A stretch of 64,000 nt of DNA from Lachnoclostridium sp. An196 (lineage in GTDB: Bacteria > Bacillota > Clostridia > Lachnospirales > Lachnospiraceae). The notes under the pieces are model-generated. The model was not told the origin of the DNA. It ran no database searches and saw nothing but the letters and a program-made list of their open reading frames with translations. The translations under genes were made by a program, and so were the position numbers. Shown in pieces: positions 25,528 to 35,500 of the stretch. Location: the NCBI RefSeq assembly GCF_002160135.1, contig NZ_NFJZ01000008.1, forward strand, positions 62,001-126,000, read 5' to 3'. The stretch's first letter is position 1, and each line of letters opens with the position of its first letter.

Positions 25528-28500
25528 TTACTGTTTTTCAACGCCGAGAGTTACGGTCTCCCCATTGATATTCCACTCTTTTGTATATCCCTTTACAGAT
25601 CCTCTGCAGATTGCCGCCGCCTGCACCTCGGTTCGGATCTCATCACAGAAGTTATCCATCAGTTCGGCAATCCTGTCGTTGCCTTCGCTGTACACCGTGA
25701 TCTTATCCATCACCTCAAAACCGGCTTCCTTGCGCATAGTCTGGATCTTGCTGATAATTTCGCGGACAAAACCTTCCCTGATCAGGTCCTCGGTCAGATT
25801 CGTATCCAGAACTACGGTCACCTGATTGTCCGCTTCCGTCACAAATCCCTCCATCTGGGCAGTATCAATAAGCAGATCCTCTTTTGATAATACCACGCCC
25901 GTTCCATCGATGTCAAATGACAGGCTTCCTGTCTCATTCAGCTCATCCATGGCTCTGCGTCCGTCCATTTCGGTCAGATGGCTGCGGATGCCGTTCAGCA
26001 GTTTCCCGTATTTCGGTCCCACGGTTTTAAGCTGAGGTTTGAAAGTATAGCTGGTAAATCCGCTCAGATCGTCGCGGAACTCTATTTTCTTCACATTCAG
26101 CTCGTCGGCGATGATGCCGCGGTATTCTCCGTCCAGTTCATTCTCGGCGCGCACGTACATGGTGCCGATGGGCTGGCGGTTTTTGATATTGGCCGTATTG
26201 CGGGCCGCGCGTCCCAGCACGACGATATCCAGGATCTCTTCCATAGCCTTTTCCAGGTCCTTGTCAACCATCTTCTCATTTACAACCGGGAAATCGCACA
26301 GATGGACGCTCTCCGGCGCATCCTTGTCGATGCTGCATACCAGGTTCCGGTAGATCTCCTCTGTCATGAACGGGATCATGGGAGCCGCCGCTTTGGAGAT
26401 CGTCACCAGAGCAGTATAAAGCGTCATATAAGCGTTGATCTTATCCTGCTCCATGCCCTTTGCCCAGAAACGGTCACGGCTTCTTCTCACATACCAGTTG
26501 CTCATCTCATCCACAAATTCCTGCAGGGCCCTGGCAGCTTCCGGGATCCGGTAATTTTCCAGATCGCTGTCCACCTCGCCCACGACACTGTTGAGCTTGG
26601 AGAGCAGCCAGCGGTCCATGACATTCAGAGATGCATAATCCAATGTATATTTTGTAGCGTCAAAATTGTCAATGTTCGCGTAGAGCACGAAAAACGCGTA
26701 CGTGTTCCACAGAGTTCCCAGGAACTTGCGCTGGCCTTCCTGTACGGCTTTTCCGTGGAACCGGTTAGGCAGCCACGGCGCGCTGTTAATATAGAAATAC
26801 CAGCGGATCGCGTCTGCTCCGTAAGTCTCCAGCGCCTCAAACGGGTCTACGGCATTGCCCTTGGACTTGCTCATCTTCTGTCCGTTCTCATCCTGCACAT
26901 GTCCGAGCACGATCACGTTTTCGTAAGCGGCACGGTTAAAGAGCAGCGTGGATTCTGCGAGCAGCGAATAGAACCACCCTCGGGTCTGATCCACTGCTTC
27001 GGAGATGAACTGAGCAGGGAACTGCTGCTCAAACATTTCCTTATTCTCGAACGGATAATGATGCTGCGCGAAAGGCATCGCTCCCGAATCGAACCAGCAG
27101 TCGATTACTTCCGGCACACGGTGCATCTTTTTGCCGCATTCCGGACAGGTGATCGTGATCTCGTCAATGTACGGACGGTGAAGCTCCACGGTCTTCGCCC
27201 TCTCGTCCCCGCTCATCTCGCAGAGCTCCTGACGGCTTCCGATCGAATGCATATGGCCGCAGTCCGGGCACTCCCAGATATTCAGCGGCGTACCCCAGTA
27301 ACGGTTTCTGGAAATACCCCAATCCTGTACATTCTCCAGCCAGTCGCCGAAACGGCCTTTGCCGATGCTCTCCGGGATCCAGTTGATGGTATTGTTGTTG
27401 CGGATCAGATCCTCTTTCACCGCTGTCATCTTGATAAACCAGGACTCTCTCGCGTAGTAGATCAGCGGAGTATCGCATCTCCAGCAGTGAGGATATTCGT
27501 GCTCAAACTTGGGAGCGTCGAACAGCTTTCCTTCTTTGTCCAGATCCTGAAGGATCATGGGATCCGCTTTTTTCACAAATACGCCCGCATACGGCGTCTT
27601 GTCAGTCATATTTCCGGCGCCGTCCACGAACTGTACAAACGGAAGGCCGTACTTCTGTCCTACACGGTTGTCGTCTTCACCGAAAGCCGGAGCCGTATGA
27701 ACGATACCGGTACCGTCGCTCATGGTTACATATCCGTCGCAGACTACATAGTGGCCTTTTTTCTTCTGTCTGACCACCTCTTCACCGGTACACGCAAACA
27801 GCGGCTCATATTCTTTATATTCCAGATCCTTTCCTTTATATGTCTCCAGAATCTCATAAGCCGGCGTATCCTCCGTGCCCAGTTTTCCAAGCACCGTGTC
27901 CAGAAGATCCTCTGCCATATAATAAGTATAGCCATCCGCGGCCTTTACCTTACAATACGTCTCATCCGGATTCACACACAGCGCCACATTGGACGGCAGC
28001 GTCCAGGGCGTTGTGGTCCACGCCAGGAAATATGCGTCTTCTCCCTTCACTTTGAAGCGCACGATAGCGGAGCGCTCCTTTACAGTCTTATAGCCCTGGG
28101 AAACCTCCTGGGCAGACAGCGGTGTGCCGCAGCGGGGGCAGTAAGGAACGATTTTAAACCCTTTATAAAGGAGCCCTCTGTCCCAGATCGTCTTTAAAGC
28201 CCACCACTCAGACTCAATATAATCATCTTCATACGTGACATACGGGTCATCCATATCCGCCCAGAATCCTACTGTAGCGGAGAAATCTTCCCACATGCCT
28301 TTGTACTTCCATACGCTCTTTTTACACTCTTTGATAAACGGCTCCATTCCGTATTCTTCGATCTGTTCTTTGCCGTTCAGTCCCAGTTTGCGCTCCACTT
28401 CCAGCTCCACCGGAAGCCCGTGGGTATCCCATCCTGCCTTTCTGGGTACCATGTAGCCTTTCATCGTACGATATCTGGGGATCATGTCTTTGATCACACG

Positions 28501-28686
28501 GGTCAGGACATGACCGATATGCGGCTTCCCATTTGCCGTAGGCGGCCCGTCATAGAAAGTATATACCGGCCCTTCCTTGCGGTTTTCCATGCTCTTACGG
28601 AAAGTGTCATGTTCTTTCCAGAATTGTCCCACTTCTTTCTCGCGGCTTACGAAGTTCATGTCCGAATTCACTTTACTGTAAACCAT
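25528..28686 (-). CDS. ileS: Isoleucyl-tRNA synthetase
   Basis: 1052-aa class I synthetase. Seen: the HIGH motif as GKPHIGHVLTRVIKD near residue 50, GWDTHGLPVE, the KMSKS motif as GQKMSKSKGNAVDP, and the zinc-type CPECGKKMHRVPEV segment in the insert. Length and the SATVGFWADMDDPYVTY segment fit the eukaryote-like (IleS2-type) branch; members of that branch can resist mupirocin (family knowledge, not tested here). AAGGAGG precedes the ATG. Expression is under an isoleucine T-box leader directly upstream; glgP follows in the same transcript. Confidence 0.96.
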   Translation of the reverse strand: MVYSKVNSDMNFVSREKEVGQFWKEHDTFRKSMENRKEGPVYTFYDGPPTANGKPHIGHVLTRVIKDMIPRYRTMKGYMVPRKAGWDTHGLPVELEVERKLGLNGKEQIEEYGMEPFIKECKKSVWKYKGMWEDFSATVGFWADMDDPYVTYEDDYIESEWWALKTIWDRGLLYKGFKIVPYCPRCGTPLSAQEVSQGYKTVKERSAIVRFKVKGEDAYFLAWTTTPWTLPSNVALCVNPDETYCKVKAADGYTYYMAEDLLDTVLGKLGTEDTPAYEILETYKGKDLEYKEYEPLFACTGEEVVRQKKKGHYVVCDGYVTMSDGTGIVHTAPAFGEDDNRVGQKYGLPFVQFVDGAGNMTDKTPYAGVFVKKADPMILQDLDKEGKLFDAPKFEHEYPHCWRCDTPLIYYARESWFIKMTAVKEDLIRNNNTINWIPESIGKGRFGDWLENVQDWGISRNRYWGTPLNIWECPDCGHMHSIGSRQELCEMSGDERAKTVELHRPYIDEITITCPECGKKMHRVPEVIDCWFDSGAMPFAQHHYPFENKEMFEQQFPAQFISEAVDQTRGWFYSLLAESTLLFNRAAYENVIVLGHVQDENGQKMSKSKGNAVDPFEALETYGADAIRWYFYINSAPWLPNRFHGKAVQEGQRKFLGTLWNTYAFFVLYANIDNFDATKYTLDYASLNVMDRWLLSKLNSVVGEVDSDLENYRIPEAARALQEFVDEMSNWYVRRSRDRFWAKGMEQDKINAYMTLYTALVTISKAAAPMIPFMTEEIYRNLVCSIDKDAPESVHLCDFPVVNEKMVDKDLEKAMEEILDIVVLGRAARNTANIKNRQPIGTMYVRAENELDGEYRGIIADELNVKKIEFRDDLSGFTSYTFKPQLKTVGPKYGKLLNGIRSHLTEMDGRRAMDELNETGSLSFDIDGTGVVLSKEDLLIDTAQMEGFVTEADNQVTVVLDTNLTEDLIREGFVREIISKIQTMRKEAGFEVMDKITVYSEGNDRIAELMDNFCDEIRTEVQAAAICRGSVKGYTKEWNINGETVTLGVEKQ

Positions 28687-28819
28687 CTGAAAACCTCCTT
28701 ATTTTTCTTTTTCTCGATTTTTTAAAAGGAAATCTTTCTTCCTTTATAAATAAGAATTCTGCCCCGCAGCAGCGTATTCCCCGCGGAGCCTTTTACAATC
28801 CGGGACTTTCCCGGAATAT

Positions 28820-29085
28820 AAAAAGCTCCGTCCTGTCTTAAGGACGGAGCCTGCTGCCCGTTTGTAAACCACCTGTAACGACATACTGCCATATGCGTCC
28901 CCTCTAACGGCGGGACACCGTCGGTACCTACTTGCTTTCTGCCCGCTTTCTTCTGTCTGTACATACTTTCAGCCCGCAGCTCGGAAGTGATCTTCAGAAA
29001 TCTGTACTCTTACCGGACTCGCACCCTCTCCGGCTCGCTGGGTATTTCCATCATTCCTACTGTCTTCGTCAAAGCCTTTCACACA
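28820..29085 (-). promoter_or_regulatory. T-box riboswitch (isoleucine) with terminator
   Basis: Leader of ileS. On the minus strand: the 5' element GAAGACAGTAGG (29067-29056 region), the stem I distal segment CGAGCCGGAGAGGGTGCGAG, a specifier loop with codon ATC at 28991-28989 (Ile, in GAAGATCACTTCC), and the T-box region AGGTGGTTT (28874-28866), whose TGGT can pair with the ACCA end of an A-discriminator tRNA. The terminator GCTCCGTCC/GGACGGAGC (28850-28825) plus five T follows. The T-box sequence itself is somewhat divergent from the AGGGTGGNACCGCG consensus. Uncharged tRNA-Ile should allow read-through. Confidence 0.88.
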
Positions 29086-29091
29086 AATGCC

Positions 29092-29121
29092 ATTATAACG
29101 GTGATTTTATCGGTTTGTCAA
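29092..29121 (-). promoter_or_regulatory. ileS T-box promoter
   Basis: TTGACA (29121-29116) and TATAAT (29097-29092), 18 bases apart on the minus strand. Confidence 0.8.
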
Positions 29122-29148
29122 GGATTTATAAACTTTTCCGTTCCTCTC

Positions 29149-29177
29149 TTGCATGGTTTCCATAAATATTCTATAAT
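29149..29177 (+). promoter_or_regulatory. Promoter of the D,D-carboxypeptidase gene
   Basis: TTGCAT (29149-29154) and TATAAT (29172-29177), 17 bases apart; divergent from the ileS promoter. Confidence 0.7.
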
Positions 29178-29221
29178 TAGGAAAACCCGCATATAGAAAC
29201 CAGATGAAAAAGAGGTTATTC

Positions 29222-30760
29222 ATGAAACGTTTATATAGATATACAGCATCCGTACTGGCTGCGGCTTTTTGCCTGTCCGCAGTTCTGTCTTTTCCGTCCT
29301 TCGCGGCAGTGGAAGAGCGGAACCTTACCCCCGAAGACCGTTATTATATGGACATTCAGTCCAATTCCTGGGAAAACTGGCCAGCCGGTCCCCAGGTCTA
29401 CGCAGAATCCGCGATCGTGATGGAAGCCTCCACCGGCACTATCCTCTACGCAAAAAATATAGACGACCAGCATTATCCCGCCAGTATCACCAAAATCATG
29501 ACAGTGCTTCTGGCGTTGGAGAACTGCGACCTGGATGAAGAGGTCGTATTTTCGCATAATGCAGTCTATTCCATCGATTATGCCAGCAGCCATATCGCCA
29601 GAGACGAAGGCGAGATTCTGACCGTGGAAGAGTGTCTGTATGCTATTCTGCTGGAATCCGCCAATGAATGCAGCAACGCCATCGCAGAACACATCGCCGG
29701 CACCACGGAAGCTTTCGCGGAGATGATGAACGAAAGGGCAGCCGAACTGGGCTGTACCAACACTCATTTTGCGAATCCTCACGGTCTTCCGGATGAGAAT
29801 CATTATACTTCTGCTCACGACATGGCTTTGATCCTGCAGGAGGTCGTCAAACATGAGACGTTCCGCCGCATCAGCGGTTCCGCAAACTACACACTGCGGG
29901 CGACCAACCTGAAAGACGAAGAACTTCTGATGAACAATCATCATTACATGATCTCCGCCTACAAGACTTCCCGTTTTCTGGACGATACCGTATTCGCCGG
30001 CAAAACAGGCTATACCACAGTGGCTCTGAACACGCTGGTAACCTGTGCCACCCGGAACGGCATGGACCTTCTCTGCGTAACCATGAAAACACAGGGAAGC
30101 GGCGAACAGGGAGTCCCCCTGTACACCGACACGGCTAATCTTCTGGATTATGCGGGCCAAAATTTCCAGAAAATTAACATTTCACAGAATGAAACAAACT
30201 TTACCATCAATCAAAATGAACTATTCAGCACCGGAAGCTCATTCTTTGAGAATACCACTCCTATGATCGAGCTGGATGACAGCGGATATGTAGTGCTCCC
30301 GGCGGGCGTGGATTTTTCCGCGGCTTCTCCGCAGCTCGAATTTGTAGACGGAGACGATGAAGTCATCGCGACCCTGACCTATTCATTCGCAGGACAGGAG
30401 GTCGGTTCCACGGATCTTCTGATGACAGGCACCGACATTCAGGAATTCAATTTTCAAAAAATTGACGATGGGGAAGACGGAGAAGAACAGAGCGCCGCTG
30501 CCGGTGAAAATGATGCTCAGGTCCGGCTGGTCAAGATCAACCTGCGCATCGTAGGCGTTGTCGCGGCCGTAATCATCCTGCTCATCGTGCTCATTCTGGT
30601 TCTCCGGAAGTTTTCCGGAAACTTCTCCGTAGAATGGAATTTTATCCGCAAATGGAGAAGAAACCGTTCTGACCGAAACGCGTTCGGCAACCAGAACCGC
30701 ATCCGTTACCGGAGCCGGAAACGCCGCAGAAAATTCAACTGGAAATTCTGGGAGAAATAA
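29222..30760 (+). CDS. dacF: D-alanyl-D-alanine carboxypeptidase (S11 family)
   Basis: 512-aa penicillin-binding protein that trims stem peptides. Signal peptide (residues 1-29, ending SFAA). Active site: SxxK at Ser88-Ile-Thr-Lys91, SxN at Ser146-Ala-Asn148, KTG in FAGKTGYTTVA. The C-terminal part has a beta-rich domain, then an uncommon end: an acidic linker (DDGEDGEEQSAAAGEND), a membrane segment (about 445-465) and a 45-residue strongly basic tail with many Arg. ATG 29222 follows GAGGT by eight bases. The 3' end overlaps the convergent crp remnant by 26 bases. Confidence 0.9.
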   Translation: MKRLYRYTASVLAAAFCLSAVLSFPSFAAVEERNLTPEDRYYMDIQSNSWENWPAGPQVYAESAIVMEASTGTILYAKNIDDQHYPASITKIMTVLLALENCDLDEEVVFSHNAVYSIDYASSHIARDEGEILTVEECLYAILLESANECSNAIAEHIAGTTEAFAEMMNERAAELGCTNTHFANPHGLPDENHYTSAHDMALILQEVVKHETFRRISGSANYTLRATNLKDEELLMNNHHYMISAYKTSRFLDDTVFAGKTGYTTVALNTLVTCATRNGMDLLCVTMKTQGSGEQGVPLYTDTANLLDYAGQNFQKINISQNETNFTINQNELFSTGSSFFENTTPMIELDDSGYVVLPAGVDFSAASPQLEFVDGDDEVIATLTYSFAGQEVGSTDLLMTGTDIQEFNFQKIDDGEDGEEQSAAAGENDAQVRLVKINLRIVGVVAAVIILLIVLILVLRKFSGNFSVEWNFIRKWRRNRSDRNAFGNQNRIRYRSRKRRRKFNWKFWEK

Positions 30761-31009
30761 GCCGGAACCGGTTCCGCTGATATTCCAGAATACCTTCTTC
30801 TTTCATATGACTCAGTTCCCGGGACATGGCGCTTCTGTCCACAGACAGATAATCCGCCAGCTGCTGCCTGTTAAAAGGGATACGGAATTCCGCGCTTCCG
30901 CTTTTTTCCGCTTCCATAGACAGATACGACAGCAGCTTGTCCCGGGTATTTTTTTGCGCCATATGCTCTATTTTGTGCGTGAGCATCAGATTTTTCTCCG
31001 CCAGTATGG
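30735..31009 (-). pseudogene. Crp/Fnr-family regulator, C-terminal remnant
   Basis: Only the last 90 or so residues of a Crp/Fnr regulator remain: the dimer-helix end ILAEKNLMLTHKIEHMAQK, then the helix-turn-helix RQQLADYLSVDRSAMSRELS. The cyclic-nucleotide-like N-terminal sensor domain (about 130 residues) is missing. Reading back past residue L-L-T the frame runs into antisense hcp sequence at about 31010. Such regulators are commonly divergent from hcp, which is just what is left here, so one deletion explains both broken genes. A short product from ATG 30986 (83 aa) could still be made. Confidence 0.8.
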
Positions 31010-32576
31010 TGAGCAGACCGCCGCATGTACCGGATGCACCGGAGACAAAGGAGTCTGCGGAAAAACTTCCGATATCGCCGCTCTGCAGGACCGTCTTACC
31101 GGAGCCTTGATCGGGCTTGCCGGAGCCGCCGGCAATACAGCGCCCACAGAGGAAATGACCCGTCTGATGGTCGAAGCCTTGTTCGCTACCGTTACCAACG
31201 TGAATTTCAGCGGTGAATCCCTGAAAGAACTGATCCGCCTGGTGGAAGCAGAAAAAGCGCGTTTGTCCTCAAACTGTCTTTCCTGCGCCTCTCCCTGCGG
31301 AAATCAGGCAGACTATGATATGAATCTGCTGTGGAACGCGCCGGAAGACATCCGTTCCCTGAAGTCCCTGATCCTGTTCGGTATACGCGGCATGGCGGCC
31401 TACGCTTATCACGCCATGATCCTGGGATACCGGGACGAAGCTGCGGAAGAGTTTTTCTATAAAGCGCTGCTGATGATCGGCGGAAATTATGAGATGGAAG
31501 ACCTGCTTCCGGTGGTCATGGAAGTGGGAAAAGTAAACCTGGCCTATATGGAACTTTTGGACAGAGCCAATACAGAAACCTATGGAAATCCTCAGCCTGT
31601 CACCGTTCCGCTGACCGTAGAGCCGGGACCCTTTATTATCATCAGCGGACATGATCTGCGCGACCTCCAGCTGCTTCTGGAACAGACAGAAGGGACCGGC
31701 ATCAACATCTATACGCATGGAGAGATGCTTCCGGCCCACGCTTATCCGGAACTGAAAAAATACGCGCATCTGAAAGGCAATTTCGGCACCGCATGGCAGA
31801 ACCAGCAAAAAGAATTGGCCGATGTCCCTGCTCCGATCCTTTTCACCACCAACTGTCTGATGCCGGTAAAAGAAAGCTACGCGGACCGGGTATTCACCAC
31901 TTCCGTCGTGGAATATCCGGAGATAACCCATATCGACGGGAAAAAGGACTTTTCCCCGGTGATCCGAAAAGCGCTGGAACTTGGCGGATATAAAACGCGG
32001 CAGGAATTTACCGGAATCAACGGCGGTCATGAAGTAACCACCGGATTTGCCCGCAATGCTGTGCTGTCGGCAGCCGGAACCATCGTTGACGCTGTAAAAT
32101 CCGGCGCCATCCGTCATTTCTTCCTGGTTGGAGGATGCGACGGAGCCCGTTCCGGCAGAAATTATTATACAGAGTTTGTAAAACAGACGCCTCCGGATAC
32201 CATTGTGCTGACTCTTGCCTGCGGCAAATACCGGTTCAATGATCTGGATCTGGGCTCCATTGGAGACTTCCCCCGCATCATGGACATGGGACAGTGCAAC
32301 GACGCTTACAGCGCCATCAAAGTGGCAGCCGCCCTGGCAGAGGCCTTTGACTGCGGCCTGAACGAACTGCCTCTGACTCTGGTTTTGTCCTGGTACGAGC
32401 AGAAAGCCGTCTGTATCCTTCTCTCCCTTCTGTATCTGGGTTTGAAGAATATCTATCTGGGCCCCACGCTGCCGGCATTTATTTCCCCAAATGTGCTGCA
32501 GTACCTGGTGGACAATTACCAGATCACGCCTGTCAGCACACCGGAAGAAGATTTGAAGAAAATTCTGCACAATTAA
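31010..32576 (+). pseudogene. hcp: Hybrid-cluster protein (hydroxylamine reductase), 5'-truncated
   Basis: The frame from EQTAACTGCTGDKGVCGKTS to the end is a normal hybrid-cluster protein (NO/hydroxylamine reduction; the C-terminal hybrid 4Fe-2S-2O cluster ligand regions such as FTTNCLMP, GGCDGARSGRNYYTEF, and ACGKYRFNDLD are all present). The expected start MFCYQC, with the first two of the four N-terminal FeS cysteines, is absent and replaced by antisense crp sequence. No ATG with a ribosome site is in position, although the frame stays open upstream to 30807. The promoter is gone too. Very probably inactive unless the assembly is wrong. Confidence 0.8.
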
Positions 32577-32579
32577 TAT

Positions 32580-35500
32580 TTACTCTACATTTTTTAACGA
32601 CGCGATCATATCGATCTTCCTCAGCCGGAGATACATGACCGCATTCATGATCAGGGAGAACAGCATAGACCAGAGCGCGCAGATCACAAAGCTCATGGGC
32701 TGTATCTCCCTGGCAAACATCATAAGATCCACTTCCACCGTCAGTATCACGAACCGGTGAAGCGGTATGCCCATAAATACGCCCGCCGCAATGCCGATAA
32801 ATGTCAATATGATATTTTCCCGGTAGACATATGCCGCCACTTCTCCATCATAAAATCCCAGCACCTTCAATGTCGCCAGCTCCCGTTCCCGTTCGGTGAT
32901 GTTGATGCTGTTCAGATTATAAAGCACTACAAACGCCAGGAGTCCCGCGGAGATAATCAATACATACATGACTTCATTCAGGATATCCAGCATATCGTTC
33001 AGACTTTCTGCCATGCTTTCCATAAATACCACACTGTAGCAGGCATCCTGCGCCGTCATATCATTTTCAAATGCGTATCTTTGATTCTCATCCATAGAGC
33101 AGCCGGCCCAGATCCGATTGTATTCCGGAGTATTTCCTGTAAGCTGCCCATAAACATCCGGCGACAGATAGATATAGTGCATCATATAATTTTCTATGAT
33201 TTCAGCCACCTGCACCTCTGCTGTTCCTCCGTCGTCAAATTCGATCCGGATCAGATCCCCGGCCGATACATTCAGCGAATCCGCAGTCTTTTCACTCAGC
33301 GCCGCCCCTTCCGACGGGAAATCATAATTTGCCTGTGTGACTCTGTCCCGGAAAGTCACAAATTCATCCATACGCGAAGGATTCTCCGGCACATCCAGCT
33401 CCGCGTCATGTTCCTCTTCCCCATAAATCAGCGTCACATTCTCTGCGTAGACTCTCAGGGAACGATCCACGCCTTCATACCCGGTACAGTATTCCGTAAA
33501 AGTATCCTGAACCTCCTGATCCTGCTCCGTATCTATCGTTATCTGAGCGTCATACAGGAACAATTCTCCATACTGCCGTTCGGCCACCACAGAGATAGAA
33601 TCCTGCAGTCCATATCCCACCAGCATCAGCGCCATACAACCGCCGATTCCGATAACCGTCATCAGGAACCGCTTTTTATAACGAAACAGGTTGCGAATCG
33701 TAGATTTCCATGTAAAATTCAGATGTTTCCATATAAACGGAATCCGTTCCATCAGCACCCGTTTCCCGCTCTCCGGCGTTTTCGGGCGCATCAGCTGAGC
33801 CGGCTTCGAGCGCAGTTCCCGGTAAGCCGCCGCCATAGTCGCGATTCCGGTGCTGCAGACACTGGCCGCCACAGCCAGGATTGCCTGATCCATATTGAGA
33901 GGCATCAGGTAGATCGAAAGCCCCCGGTATAAGGCTGTACCGTAGGCATTCATGATCACCCAGGGGATCAGTACAGAGCCGACCAGCACGCCCAGGATAC
34001 TTCCCCCTATGGCCGCCGCCATGGCATAGCTCAGATATTTCCAGGTAATAACGCCGTCTCCGTATCCCAATGCCTTCAGCGTACCGATGGCCGTTCTCTG
34101 TTCTTCCACCATACGCGTCATGGCAGTCAGGCTGACCAGCGCCGCGACCAGGAAAAACATGACCGGAAAGACATTGCCAAGACTGCCCATCCTGTCCGCA
34201 TCCATCTCATAGCTCACATAGGATGCAATCGTATCTCTTCCAAGCACATACCAGGAGGGAACTTCCAGGTCTTCCAATTCCCGCTCTCCGTCTGCGATCT
34301 CTTCTCTGGCGTCCGCGATCTCCTGTCTGGCATCCGCTGCTTTTTCATCATATTCCCGCTGGCCGTCTTCCAGCTCTTTCTTCGCGTCCTCCAGCTCCGC
34401 GCGGGCGTCGGCCAGCGCCTGTTCTCCGTCTGCGGTCTGCTGCCTGGCATCTTCCAGTTCCTGCAGTCCGTCTTCATATTCGGCTTCCGCTTCATCCAGT
34501 CTCGCGCTCTGGCTGTCCAGTTCCGCGATCCCGGCTTCCAGTTCCTCTTCTCCGGCATCCACTTCTTCCTGCGCATCGTCCAGCTCTGCGTATCCCTGCT
34601 GAATCTGCTGTTTTGCCTGGTCTAAAGCGATCCGGGTCTGCTGCAGTGTCCCGCCCTGCGCCTCCAGCTCTGCCTCCGCTGCCAAAAGCTGCGGCCCCAT
34701 GTCCACCGCTGTCTGCATCTGAACTATGGCTGCCTCCAGTTCCGCGATCTGTGCTTCCAATACAGCGATTTCCTCCGGAAGCTGTGTATCTTCTCCTGTA
34801 TTTTCTTCCGTCTCTTCGCCTTCCGCGGGCGTATGGGAGGCATCTCCTTCCGATGTTTCAGCCTCCGGATCCGGATTTGATGGCGGTTCCGGCTCCTGCA
34901 GCGCGGCAAGCTGTGCTTTCAATGCGGCAAGCTGCTCTTTCATTCCCGGAAGCGCGGCTTCTGCCTGCGCGATCTGCTCCTTCTGGACAGCGATCTGTTC
35001 CGCCGCCGTCTGATACTGAGCATATCCTGCTTCGTACTGCGCTTCTGCCTGGGAAAGCTGTTCCTCCTGCTGCTTCAGTGTCTCCAGCCCCTGATCGACC
35101 TGTTCCTGCCCTTTCTCCAGCTTTGCGCCATTTTTCGCCACTTCCATCCAGGCATCTGCAATCTGCTGACGTCCGTCCTGGATCTGCTGCCAGGCATCCT
35201 GGAGTTCCAGCTCTCCGTCTGCCAGGCTCTGACGCGCATCCTGAAGTTCCTGCTCATTTTCTGCGATCATCTGCTCTCCGTCCGCAATTTTCTGCCGGCC
35301 ATCCTCCAGCTCCTGTTCCGCGTCGGCCAGTTCCTGCTCCGCATCGGCGATCTGCTGCTCGGCGTCATCCAGCTTGCTGCGCCCTTCGGCGTAGACCTCG
35401 TCGTACCGGCGCTGGCATTCCGCGTCGGCAATCGCTTCAATTCTATCCTGTACCAGTTCTGACTGGTTTTCATATTCCGTACTGTAACTCAGTTCTCCTT

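Noticed and set aside
25978-28197. 739-codon plus-strand open frame
   Set aside because: Entirely antisense to ileS; no motif and no ribosome site. The same applies to the 660-codon frame opposite glgP (23359-25341).
30807-31010. N-terminal extension of the hybrid-cluster protein
   Set aside because: The frame is open but its sequence is antisense to the Crp/Fnr helix-turn-helix, so it is not native hcp coding sequence.
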